This document shows positions 27,559 through 36,568 of a stretch of 64,000 nt of DNA, one piece after another. The stretch spans positions 62,001-126,000 of the forward strand of contig CACHQX010000002.1 of NCBI GenBank assembly GCA_902582235.1, in the 5' to 3' direction. Position 1 is the stretch's first letter. Every line of letters begins with the position of its first letter. The translations under genes and the position numbers were made by a program. This DNA is from an uncultured Pelagibacteraceae bacterium (GTDB lineage: Bacteria; Pseudomonadota; Alphaproteobacteria; Pelagibacterales; Pelagibacteraceae). Under the pieces are notes generated by a model. It had not been told where the DNA came from. It made no database searches and saw only the letters and a list, made by a program, of their open reading frames with translations.

Positions 27559-28756
27559 TTGCTTGCTCTTTAATTGGTAAGTGTATTAAGCCTGCAAAAA
27601 CAGATAATGCAATTGCTAAATACCACGCATAGTTATAAGAGCCATATATGTCATAGAAAAGTCCGCCAAGATATGCTCCAAAAAAAGATCCAAATTGATG
27701 ACTTAAAAAAACTAAACCATATAAAAGGCCAAGATACTTAGTCCCAAAAATATGAGCCACAATTCCACTCGTAGCTGGAACAGTGGATAACCATAAAAAA
27801 CCAAAACTAGCACCGAATATTATTGATGAAATAGTACTTGGAGGTAAAAAAATAAAAAAACAAATTGAAACACCTCTTAAAAAATAGATAGAACTTAAGA
27901 TAATTTTTTTACTCATCTTTGTAGATAAATAGCCACTTAATAAAGAACCTATGATATTAAAAAAACCTATTAGAGACAAAATCATCGCTGCGGTCCAATC
28001 ATCTAGACCTCTGTCTGCTACATATTTGGGCACATGGGTTCCAACTAAAGTAATATGAAAACCACATACGAAGAATCCTGAAACCAACAAAACATAGCTT
28101 TTGTTTCGAAATGCTTCTTTAAGAGCATCTAAAGATCCTTGATCATTGTCTGCATCATTCATTTTATCTAACTGTGGTGACCTAACAAAATAAGCAAATA
28201 TTAATCCTATAGATAAAAATATCATGAAATAAAAAAGAGTATTTACCCATCCATTATTTTGTAAGGAATAATTTGTAAAAAGTGGTGAAAGGAAATAACC
28301 AAAAGAGCCAACGGCTGTAACAATACTCATCGCGATTGTTCTATTAGATAATGGAAAGTGTTTACCAACAATTGACATTGGGATACTAATTGCTGTACCG
28401 CCACAACCAATACCAATTAAAACTCCTAAACTAATTTGGAAGTAAATCCCAGTATTAGGACCTGCATATAAAAAATAAACTCCAAGGATATAAAAAAGAA
28501 ATGCAAGGATAATTGATTTGTGGCCTCCATATTTGTCTGCGAGAACTCCAAAAATTGGGCCAGATAGTCCCCAACCTAGCATTTGAATACCTACAGCTAA
28601 ACCAAATTCAGTATTTGAAATTCCTAAATCATTATTAAAGTCAATGAAAAACATTCCAAAAACTTGTCTTACACTCAAAGACATTAAAACTACTACACAC
28701 GCACAAATCAATGTCGTTAGAGCTAGTTTATTTTGAATAAATTTTTCTGAACTCAT
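27536..28756 (-). CDS. MFS transporter (monocarboxylate/oxalate-formate antiporter type)
   Basis: A 406-residue carrier with about 12 membrane helices. Features include SVRQVFGMFFIDFNNDLG in helix 1, GPIFGVLADKYGGH in loop 2-3, and the second-half SGYLSTKMSKK motif. Sequence style is that of the OFA/MCT group moving small organic acids. Start and the metC stop overlap by 4 bases (ATGA). Substrate unknown. Confidence 0.7.
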   Translation of the reverse strand: MSSEKFIQNKLALTTLICACVVVLMSLSVRQVFGMFFIDFNNDLGISNTEFGLAVGIQMLGWGLSGPIFGVLADKYGGHKSIILAFLFYILGVYFLYAGPNTGIYFQISLGVLIGIGCGGTAISIPMSIVGKHFPLSNRTIAMSIVTAVGSFGYFLSPLFTNYSLQNNGWVNTLFYFMIFLSIGLIFAYFVRSPQLDKMNDADNDQGSLDALKEAFRNKSYVLLVSGFFVCGFHITLVGTHVPKYVADRGLDDWTAAMILSLIGFFNIIGSLLSGYLSTKMSKKIILSSIYFLRGVSICFFIFLPPSTISSIIFGASFGFLWLSTVPATSGIVAHIFGTKYLGLLYGLVFLSHQFGSFFGAYLGGLFYDIYGSYNYAWYLAIALSVFAGLIHLPIKEQAIDRLQKA

Positions 28757-29925
28757 TTGATGAATTTAAGAGATCTTATTAAATCTTCAATCAAATCTTT
28801 TGGATCCTCTAATCCGATATGTAATCTTACTATATGCTCATCTTTTGATAAATTTAAGTAAGATCTATCTCCTTGTTCTTTAATTTCTTGATGTAATGCC
28901 AAACTTTCAAAACCTCCCCAACTATATCCATATCCAAATAATTTTAGAGAATTAACAAACTTTATAACATTTTTTTTTGATGATTTAATTCTTAAACCCA
29001 TTAACCCAGATGCTCCTTTATAATATTTTTTCCAAAGTCTGTAGTTTAAAGAACCTTTTTTAAATGGATATAAAAGTTTAATTTTTTTGTGCTTAGACAA
29101 GAAACTTGCAACTTTCATAGCATTCGATTGATGTCTATCCAATCTCACGTCTAGAGTTCTTAAACCTCTAGTTACTAAATAAGCATCGTCGGGCCCCATT
29201 CTAAGTCCTGTAATTTTTTCAGCTAATTGGACCTTTTTGAAAACTTTTTTGTTTACTGCTAAACTGCCACCCATTACATCAGAATGTCCAGAATAGTATT
29301 TGGTAGCTGAGACAATGGACATGTCGAAACCTAACTTTATTGGCTTAAGAAAATATGGTGTTCCCCAAGTATTATCAATTGCTGTAAAAATCTTATTTTT
29401 TTTTGCTATAGAAATTATTTTTGATAGGTCTTGAAACTCAAAGGTATTACTGCCAGGACACTCAACAAATATAAGTTTTGTTTTTTTACTGATATTTTTT
29501 TTGATCGTATTTAAGTCATGAGGATTATAAAATTTCGTATTAATATTAAATTCTTTTAAATAATCTTTAGTTAACAATCGTGTTGGACTATAAACTGGAT
29601 CAGCAACTATTATTTCATCCCCAGGTCTTACAACACTGAATATTGCTAAAAAAACAGAGCCAAAACCAGTTGGTGTTAGAAAAACATGATAAGACTCTTC
29701 TAATTTTGTTAAAATTTTTGAAAGTGTATGTGTCGTTAATGTTCCTTGTCTTCCATAATCATAGTGTCCCCCAGTTGGGTCTTTAATATTTTTCTTTTGA
29801 GTTTTTCTAATATCTTGCATGGATTTAAAAATAATAGTTGATGCACGCACCACAGGCGGATTTACTGACTGATTATGAAAATCTTTTGCAGTGTGTTTTA
29901 AAAATGTTTTAAAAGAATAGCCCAT
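28753..29925 (-). CDS. metC: Cystathionine beta-lyase-type PLP enzyme
   Basis: Cys/Met metabolism PLP family. The start at 29925 (MGYSFKTFLKHTAKDF) gives 390 residues; a longer frame to 30021 has a non-family N terminus and would run over the oppositely directed small gene at 30001, so it was not used. The PLP Lys is in VSATKYYSGHSDVMGG; the cofactor phosphate loop and VRLHIGLEDP end are typical. It would cleave cystathionine to homocysteine; gamma-lyase or gamma-synthase activity cannot be excluded. Confidence 0.75.
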   Translation of the reverse strand: MGYSFKTFLKHTAKDFHNQSVNPPVVRASTIIFKSMQDIRKTQKKNIKDPTGGHYDYGRQGTLTTHTLSKILTKLEESYHVFLTPTGFGSVFLAIFSVVRPGDEIIVADPVYSPTRLLTKDYLKEFNINTKFYNPHDLNTIKKNISKKTKLIFVECPGSNTFEFQDLSKIISIAKKNKIFTAIDNTWGTPYFLKPIKLGFDMSIVSATKYYSGHSDVMGGSLAVNKKVFKKVQLAEKITGLRMGPDDAYLVTRGLRTLDVRLDRHQSNAMKVASFLSKHKKIKLLYPFKKGSLNYRLWKKYYKGASGLMGLRIKSSKKNVIKFVNSLKLFGYGYSWGGFESLALHQEIKEQGDRSYLNLSKDEHIVRLHIGLEDPKDLIEDLIRSLKFIK

Positions 29926-30000
29926 AAAAAAATTGAATACTAATGGGGACAATGCTATATCCCGTATATAAGTCAATAAAATAATAAATAGGAGATAATT

Positions 30001-30084
30001 ATGGGTTATCCTAAGAAACACAGAGGCCGAAGAAAAATGGGCTCAAAAAAAAGAAGAGCAAGAAAAAAAAATAAAAAGAAATAA
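30001..30084 (+). CDS. 27-residue highly basic peptide, possible ribosome-associated protein
   Basis: ATG at 30001 is preceded by a strong AGGAG (about 6 bases away). The 27-residue product (starting MGYPKKHRGR and ending ARKKNKKK) is more than half Lys and Arg. It resembles very small ribosomal proteins such as bTHX or the bacterial AURKAIP1/COX24-like peptides with a K..KKRRxR core. That link is by composition and pattern only. It is divergent from metC and 11 bases before a membrane protein gene. Confidence 0.65.
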   Translation: MGYPKKHRGRRKMGSKKRRARKKNKKK

Positions 30085-30095
30085 TTCTGCTCAAA

Positions 30096-30788
30096 ATGGA
30101 TAATATCAAAAAGGTCAAGACCTTAAGTATTTGGATTTTTATAGTTCCATTTGTTGCAACAAATACATGTTTAATTTTAATAACTCAATTTCACAATCTT
30201 TTTCCTAATCCGGAAAACATAATTCATAATACATTTCCCTACATAGATGGTGGGGCCTCTATTAGTAGAACAGCAAGGTACTTTCCAACTTATTTAGTTT
30301 TTAAGCCTGCTATGTTTTTAACCGCGTATTTATTAATTAAATATTGGATCTTTAATAAACAAATTATATTAAACATACATGGAAATCATAAACACTTAAA
30401 AAAAATGCTTTTCTTTGGAATTGGATCTGCAATTTGTCTTGTAATCCATTCAATTTTTTTAGGCATAAAATTTGATATTGACGCGTATAAACTTTTTAGA
30501 CGAGTAATAATGCTGGCATTCATAATATTTGAGATAGCCGCCCAAACTTATTTTGTTTTAATTTTTTACTCTATCAAGTCAAAACTTAAATCATTTATTA
30601 ATGAAACATATCTAAAATGTAAGGCTGTTTTAGTATCAATTTTAATTTTTGTAGGTATCCTTGCCTTACCTTTGGTAAGTATGCCAGGTAATAAACACCT
30701 TAAACACGCGTTGGAATGGGATTATTTTTTGGGAGTAATTACTTTTTATATATTTACTTTTTTATTATGGAAAAAAAAGAGTAATTAA
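30096..30788 (+). CDS. Six-helix membrane protein, Frag1/DRAM/Sfk1-like
   Basis: A 230-residue polytopic protein with six hydrophobic helices (around 12-30, 65-88, 106-126, 138-162, 176-196, 208-226). The loop after helix 1 has [22 protein letters not shown], similar to the PxISdxG..P..xxF signature of Frag1/DRAM/Sfk1 proteins. Function unknown. It is 11 bases downstream of the basic peptide and ends tail to tail with mnmA (4-base overlap). Confidence 0.5.
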   Translation: MDNIKKVKTLSIWIFIVPFVATNTCLILITQFHNLFPNPENIIHNTFPYIDGGASISRTARYFPTYLVFKPAMFLTAYLLIKYWIFNKQIILNIHGNHKHLKKMLFFGIGSAICLVIHSIFLGIKFDIDAYKLFRRVIMLAFIIFEIAAQTYFVLIFYSIKSKLKSFINETYLKCKAVLVSILIFVGILALPLVSMPGNKHLKHALEWDYFLGVITFYIFTFLLWKKKSN

Positions 30789-31900
30789 TTTTTTATCCAA
30801 CCTCCACCTAAAACTTTATAACCGTTTTTATTTTTTTGATAAAAAACACATGCTTGGCCTGGTGAAACTCCAAATTCATCCTCCATTAAATTTACTTTTG
30901 CTTTTGAATCTGATACCTCAACTTTTGAAGGAATTAACTTACCTGTTGATCTTATCTTTACGTAAACTTTTTCATTTAATTCGCTACCATCACATAAAAT
31001 ATTAAGATTATCTAAATTAATAATTCTTTTTGCTAAGTATTTTTTTGGCCCAACAATTATTTCATTCCTCTTTGGATCAATTTCTATAACATACAATGGA
31101 TCTTTATCGGAAACCTTAATCCCTCTTCTTTGTCCGATTGTAAAATTTACTATTCCATCATGAACCCCAATTACCTTTCCCTCAATGTTTTTGATATTTC
31201 CTTTTACAAACGCTTTAGGTTCAAATTTTTTAATTACAGATGAATAGTCACCATTAGGAACAAAACAAATATCCTGACTATCTGGTTTATCTGCTACATT
31301 TAGATCAAGTTTTTTTGCAATCTCTCTTGTCTCATCTTTCAGTAAATTTCCCAGAGGAAATCTTAGAAAATTAAGCTGATCCCTCTTTGTATTAAATAGA
31401 AAATAGCTTTGATCCCTATTATGATCCTCTGCACGATACATTTCATTTTTTTTTCCATCAAATATCGATCTTACATAATGACCAGTTATCAATGCATCTG
31501 CTTTTAAATCTTTTGCTTCCATAAAAAGATCTTTGAATTTTACTGTTTGATTACACTGAACACACGGTATTGGAGTTTCACCTTTTAAGTAACTCTCAAC
31601 AAAATTATCAATAACTCCCTCTTTAAATTTATTTTGGTAATAAAGAATTTTATGATCAATATCCAATTTATGGGCAACTCTTTTTGCATCTAATATGTCT
31701 TGTCCAGCGCAACATTGTTTCGATTGGGAGACTTGTTTGGTATCATCATAAAGTTTAAGTGTAATACCTATAACTTTGTAACCTTCTTTTTTCATTAATC
31801 CAGCAACCGTTGAAGAGTCTACTCCTCCTGACATTGCAACAACTACAACTGTATCTTTTGTCTTTTTATCAATTCCTATTGAGTTTAAATTGTTTTTCAT
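30785..31900 (-). CDS. mnmA: tRNA-specific 2-thiouridylase
   Basis: A 371-residue PP-loop enzyme. ATP site [13 protein letters not shown] near residues 22-34, catalytic Cys in [10 protein letters not shown] and second Cys in SQDICFVP, plus the family's [16 protein letters not shown] domain. It thiolates U34 of Lys, Glu and Gln tRNAs using sulfur from the IscS/Tus relay. Length is normal. Confidence 0.93.
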   Translation of the reverse strand: MKNNLNSIGIDKKTKDTVVVVAMSGGVDSSTVAGLMKKEGYKVIGITLKLYDDTKQVSQSKQCCAGQDILDAKRVAHKLDIDHKILYYQNKFKEGVIDNFVESYLKGETPIPCVQCNQTVKFKDLFMEAKDLKADALITGHYVRSIFDGKKNEMYRAEDHNRDQSYFLFNTKRDQLNFLRFPLGNLLKDETREIAKKLDLNVADKPDSQDICFVPNGDYSSVIKKFEPKAFVKGNIKNIEGKVIGVHDGIVNFTIGQRRGIKVSDKDPLYVIEIDPKRNEIIVGPKKYLAKRIINLDNLNILCDGSELNEKVYVKIRSTGKLIPSKVEVSDSKAKVNLMEDEFGVSPGQACVFYQKNKNGYKVLGGGWIKN

Positions 31901-31943
31901 AAACTTTAAAATTATACTATTTTTATTTAAAAAACTAAATTAA

Positions 31944-32108
31944 ATGATTTTAGATTATGAACCAGGTGACAAAGTGATTAATCCTAAAAATAAAGATTGG
32001 GGAATCGGCCAAGTACAATCAATTATAAAAGAAAAAGTTACTGTAAATTTTGAAAATGTTGGTAAAAAAGTAATCAACGCTAATTTAATTGAACTAACAA
32101 AGATTTGA
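31944..32108 (+). CDS. DUF3553 family protein, 54 residues
   Basis: ATG at 31944, TGA at 32106-32108. The sequence has the family layout of EPGDKVINPKNKDWGIGQVQS, then VTVNFENVGKKVI and a final LIEL. It is a small SH3-like beta protein often predicted to bind nucleic acid, found widely in alphaproteobacteria. It is followed after 6 bases by cysQ and is probably co-transcribed. Confidence 0.85.
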   Translation: MILDYEPGDKVINPKNKDWGIGQVQSIIKEKVTVNFENVGKKVINANLIELTKI

Positions 32109-32114
32109 TAAAAA

Positions 32115-32897
32115 ATGAATTTAGAAGATAAAAAAAAAATTGTACTAGATTTAATTGGTACTTTCCAAACAGCAAGTAAATTATCTTTATCGTTAAGAAA
32201 GAAAGGTCTTAAAGAAACCATTAAGAAAGATAATACCCCTGTAACAAATGGGGATCTTGAGGTTAATAATTTATTGATAGATAAAATTAGCAAGTTAACA
32301 CCAGATATTCTTATAATTTCAGAAGAAACTTCCTCAAACAAAAATTTAGATAACTTATCAACCTTTTGGCTTATCGATCCAATAGATGGCACTTATGATT
32401 ATATTAATGATAAAGACGAATTTACTTTAAACGCTGCCCTAATTATTAATAAAGTTCCTGAAATAGGTATTATCAGCGCTCCAGCGAAAAATAGATTATT
32501 TTATACATATGGCGATGGGAATTCATTTGAAATAATTAATGATAAAGCTCAGTTGTTAAACTCTAAAGTAAATACCAGTGACAAAGAAAATATCAAGGCT
32601 GTAAGTTATTCAGATAAACTTAAAAAAGAAATTAAAGATATCCATGACAAATTTAAAGTAACTAGTTACACAAAAATGAAAAGTTCTCTTAAGTTTTGTG
32701 TTATTGCAGCAGGTGAGTTTGACCTTTATGTGGCTGAGCCAAGGGCATCAGAATGGGACATCGCAGCAGGAGATGCAATTTTAAGTAATTCTGGTGGATC
32801 TATTACTGACATGAATGGAGAAAAAATTTATTATGGAAAAAAGGATTTTAAAAACCCAGGTATAATTTTGAAAAGTGCAAGATTAAATAATGGATGA
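32115..32897 (+). CDS. cysQ: 3'(2'),5'-bisphosphate nucleotidase
   Basis: A 260-residue inositol-monophosphatase fold enzyme. Metal motifs are visible: SEETSS near 74, IDPIDGTYDYI near 92 and EWDIAAGDAIL near 215. CysQ removes the 3' phosphate from PAP, a by-product of ACP loading as well as of sulfate activation. It overlaps a small membrane gene at its 3' end by 8 bases. Confidence 0.85.
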   Translation: MNLEDKKKIVLDLIGTFQTASKLSLSLRKKGLKETIKKDNTPVTNGDLEVNNLLIDKISKLTPDILIISEETSSNKNLDNLSTFWLIDPIDGTYDYINDKDEFTLNAALIINKVPEIGIISAPAKNRLFYTYGDGNSFEIINDKAQLLNSKVNTSDKENIKAVSYSDKLKKEIKDIHDKFKVTSYTKMKSSLKFCVIAAGEFDLYVAEPRASEWDIAAGDAILSNSGGSITDMNGEKIYYGKKDFKNPGIILKSARLNNG

Positions 32898-33039
32898 ACA
32901 ATTAAGAATTATATTAATTATTATAGTATCAGTCTCTATTTTTGGCTTGATAGTTTTCGTAGTAGTAAAAAACTATATCAAATCCAAGATAGATTATTAT
33001 TTGAATAAAAAAAACGAGAAAACTACAAAAGACGAATAA
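32890..33039 (+). CDS. 49-residue single-helix membrane protein
   Basis: ATG at 32890 lies inside the end of cysQ in another frame; TAA at 33037-33039. One N-terminal helix (LRIILIIIVSVSIFGLIVFVVV) is followed by a short charged cytoplasmic tail rich in Lys, Tyr and Asp/Glu. It ends tail to tail over the last bases of recX. No family recognised. Confidence 0.55.
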   Translation: MDEQLRIILIIIVSVSIFGLIVFVVVKNYIKSKIDYYLNKKNEKTTKDE

Positions 33040-33586
33040 TTTTCTCATATTCATCTTTTGATAAATCCATTATTCTTTTTGACGTTTCAAAACTAAACCC
33101 ATTTCTAGCCAATATGCCAATATCTTTTTTAAAAAAAATAGGCCTATTATCTTCTGATCTATGTGGGCCAATTTTTTTCTTTTTACAAAGTTTTATTGCA
33201 GAAAAAAAATCTTGGTCATCATTATTTTCTTTAATTTTATCTAAAGTTTCCTTAACAAATTTATCATTAATTCCTTTTGACATTAGGTAGCTTCTAATTT
33301 TGTTAATTGAGCTACCTCTTTGAATCAAATTTTTCGCTTTGCTCTCAGAATAAAACTTATCATTAATAAACCTGGATTGTTCCAAATCTGACAATACAAT
33401 GTCTATCAGGTTTTGATAATTGCCCTTTTTCATGTTTGTGGAACCAGACTTTAAATATTTCTTCAATAAATACGTTCTAAGTTGTTGTTTAGACGGAGCA
33501 TATTTTTCAATGTATTTTAAGGAAAAATCTCGTATCTCAGATACAGTAAATTCTAAATTTTTTTTTTTATTTTTTAAGGGAATCAT
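33023..33586 (-). CDS. recX: Regulatory protein RecX
   Basis: A 187-residue all-helical protein with three RecX repeats: S..QLRTYLLKKYL, Y..SRFINDKFYSESKAKNLIQRG and SINKIRSYLMSKGI, then the C-terminal FFKKDIGILARNGFSFETSKRIM. RecX controls RecA filaments. recA is not adjacent here, which is common for alphaproteobacteria. Confidence 0.8.
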   Translation of the reverse strand: MIPLKNKKKNLEFTVSEIRDFSLKYIEKYAPSKQQLRTYLLKKYLKSGSTNMKKGNYQNLIDIVLSDLEQSRFINDKFYSESKAKNLIQRGSSINKIRSYLMSKGINDKFVKETLDKIKENNDDQDFFSAIKLCKKKKIGPHRSEDNRPIFFKKDIGILARNGFSFETSKRIMDLSKDEYEKIIRLL

Positions 33587-33614
33587 TATAATTTTTATTA
33601 TATTATAACCTCAA

Positions 33615-34088
33615 ATGATTGAACAAATTAATAATTTCTTTACAATTGAAATGATCTATCTTTGGTTGAATTTAGGTGTTCTACCCTTTTGGATTATTCT
33701 ATTTTTTTTTCCTCATTCATTTATGAGTAAATATTTAGTTAGATCAATTTTTCCCTTTATGATCTTCTCTTTCGTTTATGTTTATCTGTTATACTATTTT
33801 TTTATATCAGATTTCAATTTTCAGAATAATTTTACACTTTATTTAAGCCTTGAAAACTTATCAGGTCTTTTTTCAGAAAATGGTTTTTTAATAATGTTTT
33901 GGTGTCATTTTTTAGCAGTAAACTTATTTTGTGGAGCATGGATTGTGTCTGATAGTATTAAGCTCTCAATTTCAAAATTTTTAACTTTTTTCCCTTTGCT
34001 AATTACTTATTTTATAGGACCTCTTGGAATATTTATTTATTGGTTAATCAGGATTTTTTTCGCAAGAAGAATGTCATTGTATGACTAA
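33615..34088 (+). CDS. ABA4-like (DUF4281) membrane protein
   Basis: A 157-residue four-helix membrane protein. The family features LNLGVLPFWIILFFFPHS near the start and FCGAWIVSDS plus YFIGPLGIFIYWLIR near the end are clear. In plants ABA4 acts in neoxanthin synthesis; bacterial members have no firm role. It overlaps the following isomerase gene by 8 bases. Confidence 0.8.
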   Translation: MIEQINNFFTIEMIYLWLNLGVLPFWIILFFFPHSFMSKYLVRSIFPFMIFSFVYVYLLYYFFISDFNFQNNFTLYLSLENLSGLFSENGFLIMFWCHFLAVNLFCGAWIVSDSIKLSISKFLTFFPLLITYFIGPLGIFIYWLIRIFFARRMSLYD

Positions 34089-34665
34089 ATCTATTCAATT
34101 TTATTACGATTTTTCAAGTCCCTACACTTATATAGCGCATAAAAAAATTAGAGAAATTCAAAAAAAAAATTCTATAAAAATTATTTATTGTCCTATGCTT
34201 TTAGGAGGATTGCATAAGTTAGCAGGAATTACAGCAAATGCCTTTATAAAAAATAAAAATGAATTTATGAGACAAGACTGTGAAATGGTTTCAAAAAAAC
34301 TCAAGATCGATTTCAAATTTAATGATTATTTTCCAATAAGCTCACTTAATCTAATGAGAGGATCGTTAGTTACGAATAAAGATATATCAGATCAGTATAT
34401 CGATTGTTTTTTTGATGCATATTGGAGAGACAATATAAATCTCTCTGATGATGAGAATTTTAAAGAAAAACTGAAAGATCTACAAATAGATGTAGATAAT
34501 TTTTTAAAAAGCATTAGTAAAAAAGAGACAAAAGAAAAATTGATCAAACTAACACAAGAAGCTTTCGATAAGAAAATCTTTGGGGCACCAACATTTATTT
34601 GTAATGATAAAATATTTTGGGGTCAGGACAGATTAGATTATGCTATAGAGGAATCTTCTAGCTAA
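34081..34665 (+). CDS. DsbA-family 2-hydroxychromene-2-carboxylate isomerase-like protein
   Basis: A 194-residue kappa-GST/DsbA-like protein. The active-site region YYDFSSPYTYI has Ser in place of the first Cys, as in HCCA isomerase, and GAPTFICNDKIFWGQDRLDY is the cis-Pro and C-terminal block. It may use glutathione to isomerise aromatic or other acids. Many bacteria have it without a known pathway. It overlaps the rhodanese gene tail to tail by 8 bases. Confidence 0.8.
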   Translation: MTKSIQFYYDFSSPYTYIAHKKIREIQKKNSIKIIYCPMLLGGLHKLAGITANAFIKNKNEFMRQDCEMVSKKLKIDFKFNDYFPISSLNLMRGSLVTNKDISDQYIDCFFDAYWRDNINLSDDENFKEKLKDLQIDVDNFLKSISKKETKEKLIKLTQEAFDKKIFGAPTFICNDKIFWGQDRLDYAIEESSS

Positions 34666-35041
34666 TTTCAAAGTCACCATCTTTAATAGTACTGAAACCT
34701 CCGTCAACATGAGATACATTTTTAAAACCCATATCTTGAAGTGATTTTGCTGCCAATGCAGATCTTAATCCTCCTGCACAAAAAAGAACTATTTCTTTAG
34801 ATGGATCGATTTTTCCTTGTTTATAATATGCGCTGTTTGGATCAATCCAAAATTCAAGCATTCCTCTTGGTATGTGTAATGATCCTTCTACTCTTCCCTC
34901 TTTTTCAAGCTCTCTTACATCCCTTATATCAATCAAATTACAACTACCATCTTTATGTAATTTTGAAGCCTCGGTGTGAGAAATCGTTTTGATTTCTTTC
35001 AATGCATCATTTACAAGTTCTTTGGATGATTTAATTGTCAT
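34658..35041 (-). CDS. Rhodanese-like sulfurtransferase
   Basis: A 127-residue single rhodanese domain with the catalytic Cys88 in LFCAGGLRSAL, the IDIRDVRE motif near 38-44 and HVDGGFSTIKD at the end. It could move sulfane sulfur to thiol acceptors such as cyanide or protein thiols. No signal peptide, so it acts in the cytoplasm. Confidence 0.85.
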   Translation of the reverse strand: MTIKSSKELVNDALKEIKTISHTEASKLHKDGSCNLIDIRDVRELEKEGRVEGSLHIPRGMLEFWIDPNSAYYKQGKIDPSKEIVLFCAGGLRSALAAKSLQDMGFKNVSHVDGGFSTIKDGDFEIS

Positions 35042-35069
35042 AATTATATATATTGTAATATCAGATTAA

Positions 35070-36065
35070 ATGAAAAAAAACATCTTTAAAAAAATATTCA
35101 TTAAGTTTTCTAAATTATTAGGTTTTGAAATTATTGATCAGAGTGAATTTAATTCTCCTACTTTGAATAAGGAATTAAATGAAGAACTCTCAAATATTAA
35201 AAAGTCGATAGTATTACCTTTGGGTGAAGTTAAATTAACTAGAAAAATTCAAAGTTTAAGCATTATTTTTAGAACAAATACCAATATTGAAATTTGGGAT
35301 CAAAACAAAAAAAGAATATTTGAAAAACCTAAAATTGAGTATGCTTTAAGATGTTTAAATTCTGTAATTAAATCGATTAAAAAAACTAAGGAACTTAAGC
35401 CAAATACTTTGATAAAATTTCAAGTTATTGATGACAATTCAAGTGATGAAAATCTCAAAAAATTAAAAGATCTAATAAACACTCATGGTATAGACTGTGA
35501 AATTATAAATCACGATAAAAACGATCATAAAGAAAAAATAGCAGCTGAAAACAATCAAGAAACGTTTGGAAATCTCTCAAGTTTATTAAAATGCTTCGAA
35601 ATTGCAAAAAAAGATCAATCTGATCTCATATATTTTGTAGAGGATGATTATCTTCATTATGAGCATTCATTGGTTGATATGTTGAATACCTATGAAAGAG
35701 TAAGCTCTCAACATAAGGATGAAATTATAGTTTGCCCAAGCGATTATCCCTTTAATTATATGAATAATGAAAAAACAAATATATTAATTGGAAGTCAACA
35801 ACATTGGCGAACGATCACAAAAATGCTTTGCACATTTATGATCTCAAAGAAAATGTTTCAAAAACATCTAGATAACTTTGAAAAAACTTGCGAGAAAAGA
35901 CACGATCCTTTTGAAAAATATTTAAATAAAATTTTAGAGAGTGAAATTGCTATTTCACCTATTAAATCATTAGCAGTACATATGACTAACGTTAATTCAA
36001 GCTATGGTTTACCCCCATTTATAGATATAAAAAAACTTTGGGAAGAAAATAAAATCGACCAATGA
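35070..36065 (+). CDS. Glycosyltransferase-like protein (GT-A fold)
   Basis: The 331-residue product has a variable N-terminal part and then a GT-A-like core: IDDNSSDENL around 128-137 and the metal-site-like VEDDYLH near 190. A central YALRCLNSVIKSI stretch is typical for GT2. It has no membrane helix. The acceptor is unknown. It overlaps the peroxiredoxin gene by 4 bases (ATGA). Confidence 0.6.
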   Translation: MKKNIFKKIFIKFSKLLGFEIIDQSEFNSPTLNKELNEELSNIKKSIVLPLGEVKLTRKIQSLSIIFRTNTNIEIWDQNKKRIFEKPKIEYALRCLNSVIKSIKKTKELKPNTLIKFQVIDDNSSDENLKKLKDLINTHGIDCEIINHDKNDHKEKIAAENNQETFGNLSSLLKCFEIAKKDQSDLIYFVEDDYLHYEHSLVDMLNTYERVSSQHKDEIIVCPSDYPFNYMNNEKTNILIGSQQHWRTITKMLCTFMISKKMFQKHLDNFEKTCEKRHDPFEKYLNKILESEIAISPIKSLAVHMTNVNSSYGLPPFIDIKKLWEENKIDQ

Positions 36066-36511
36066 CTGTGAAAGCTCCGAATTTTAAGTTAATTAGTACC
36101 TCTAATGAAGTTGTAGAATTAAACAAAATTAAATCAAAACTTATTGTTTTATATTTTTACCCAAAAGATGATACCCCTGGGTGTACGTTAGAAACAAAGG
36201 ATTTCAATAGTCTTATAAGCAAATTTTCAAAAAATAATTGCAGTGTGTACGGAATATCAAAAGATAGTTTGGAAAGTCATAAAAAATTTAAAAAAAAATA
36301 TAAGATTAAATTTGATTTACTCTCCGATGAAAAAAAGATTGCAATAAAGTCTTATAAAGTTTGGGGAAAAAAGCAATTTATGGGTAAAGAATTTATGGGA
36401 TTAATAAGAAGTAGTTTCTTGATCAAAAATAAAAAGATAATTAAAGAATGGAGATCTGTCCGAGTAAAAAATCATGCTCAAGAGGTTTTGAATTACATTA
36501 CAAATAAATGA
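36062..36511 (+). CDS. bcp: Thiol peroxidase, Bcp/PrxQ family
   Basis: A 149-residue peroxiredoxin with the peroxidatic Cys41 in DDTPGCTLETKDF. E. coli Bcp has a resolving Cys at +5, here replaced by Lys; Cys61 is the only other plausible partner. It would reduce lipid or hydrogen peroxides with thioredoxin. A strong terminator follows the stop directly. Confidence 0.85.
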   Translation: MTVKAPNFKLISTSNEVVELNKIKSKLIVLYFYPKDDTPGCTLETKDFNSLISKFSKNNCSVYGISKDSLESHKKFKKKYKIKFDLLSDEKKIAIKSYKVWGKKQFMGKEFMGLIRSSFLIKNKKIIKEWRSVRVKNHAQEVLNYITNK

Positions 36512-36541
36512 AAAAGGCCTCCTATTTCTAGGAGGCCTTTT
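36512..36541. terminator. Bidirectional terminator between bcp and amtB
   Basis: Thirteen-base perfect arms (AAAAGGCCTCCTA and its complement, 36512-36524 and 36529-36541) around a 4-base loop TTTC. The A run on the left and T run on the right let it work for both converging genes. Confidence 0.88.
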
Positions 36542-36568
36542 AATCGTCTAACCAAGAGGGAGAGATGA

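Noticed and set aside
29926-30021. N-terminal extension of metC to 30021
   Set aside because: The added 32 residues are hydrophobic and not family-like, and they would overlap the oppositely oriented basic peptide gene and its ribosome site.
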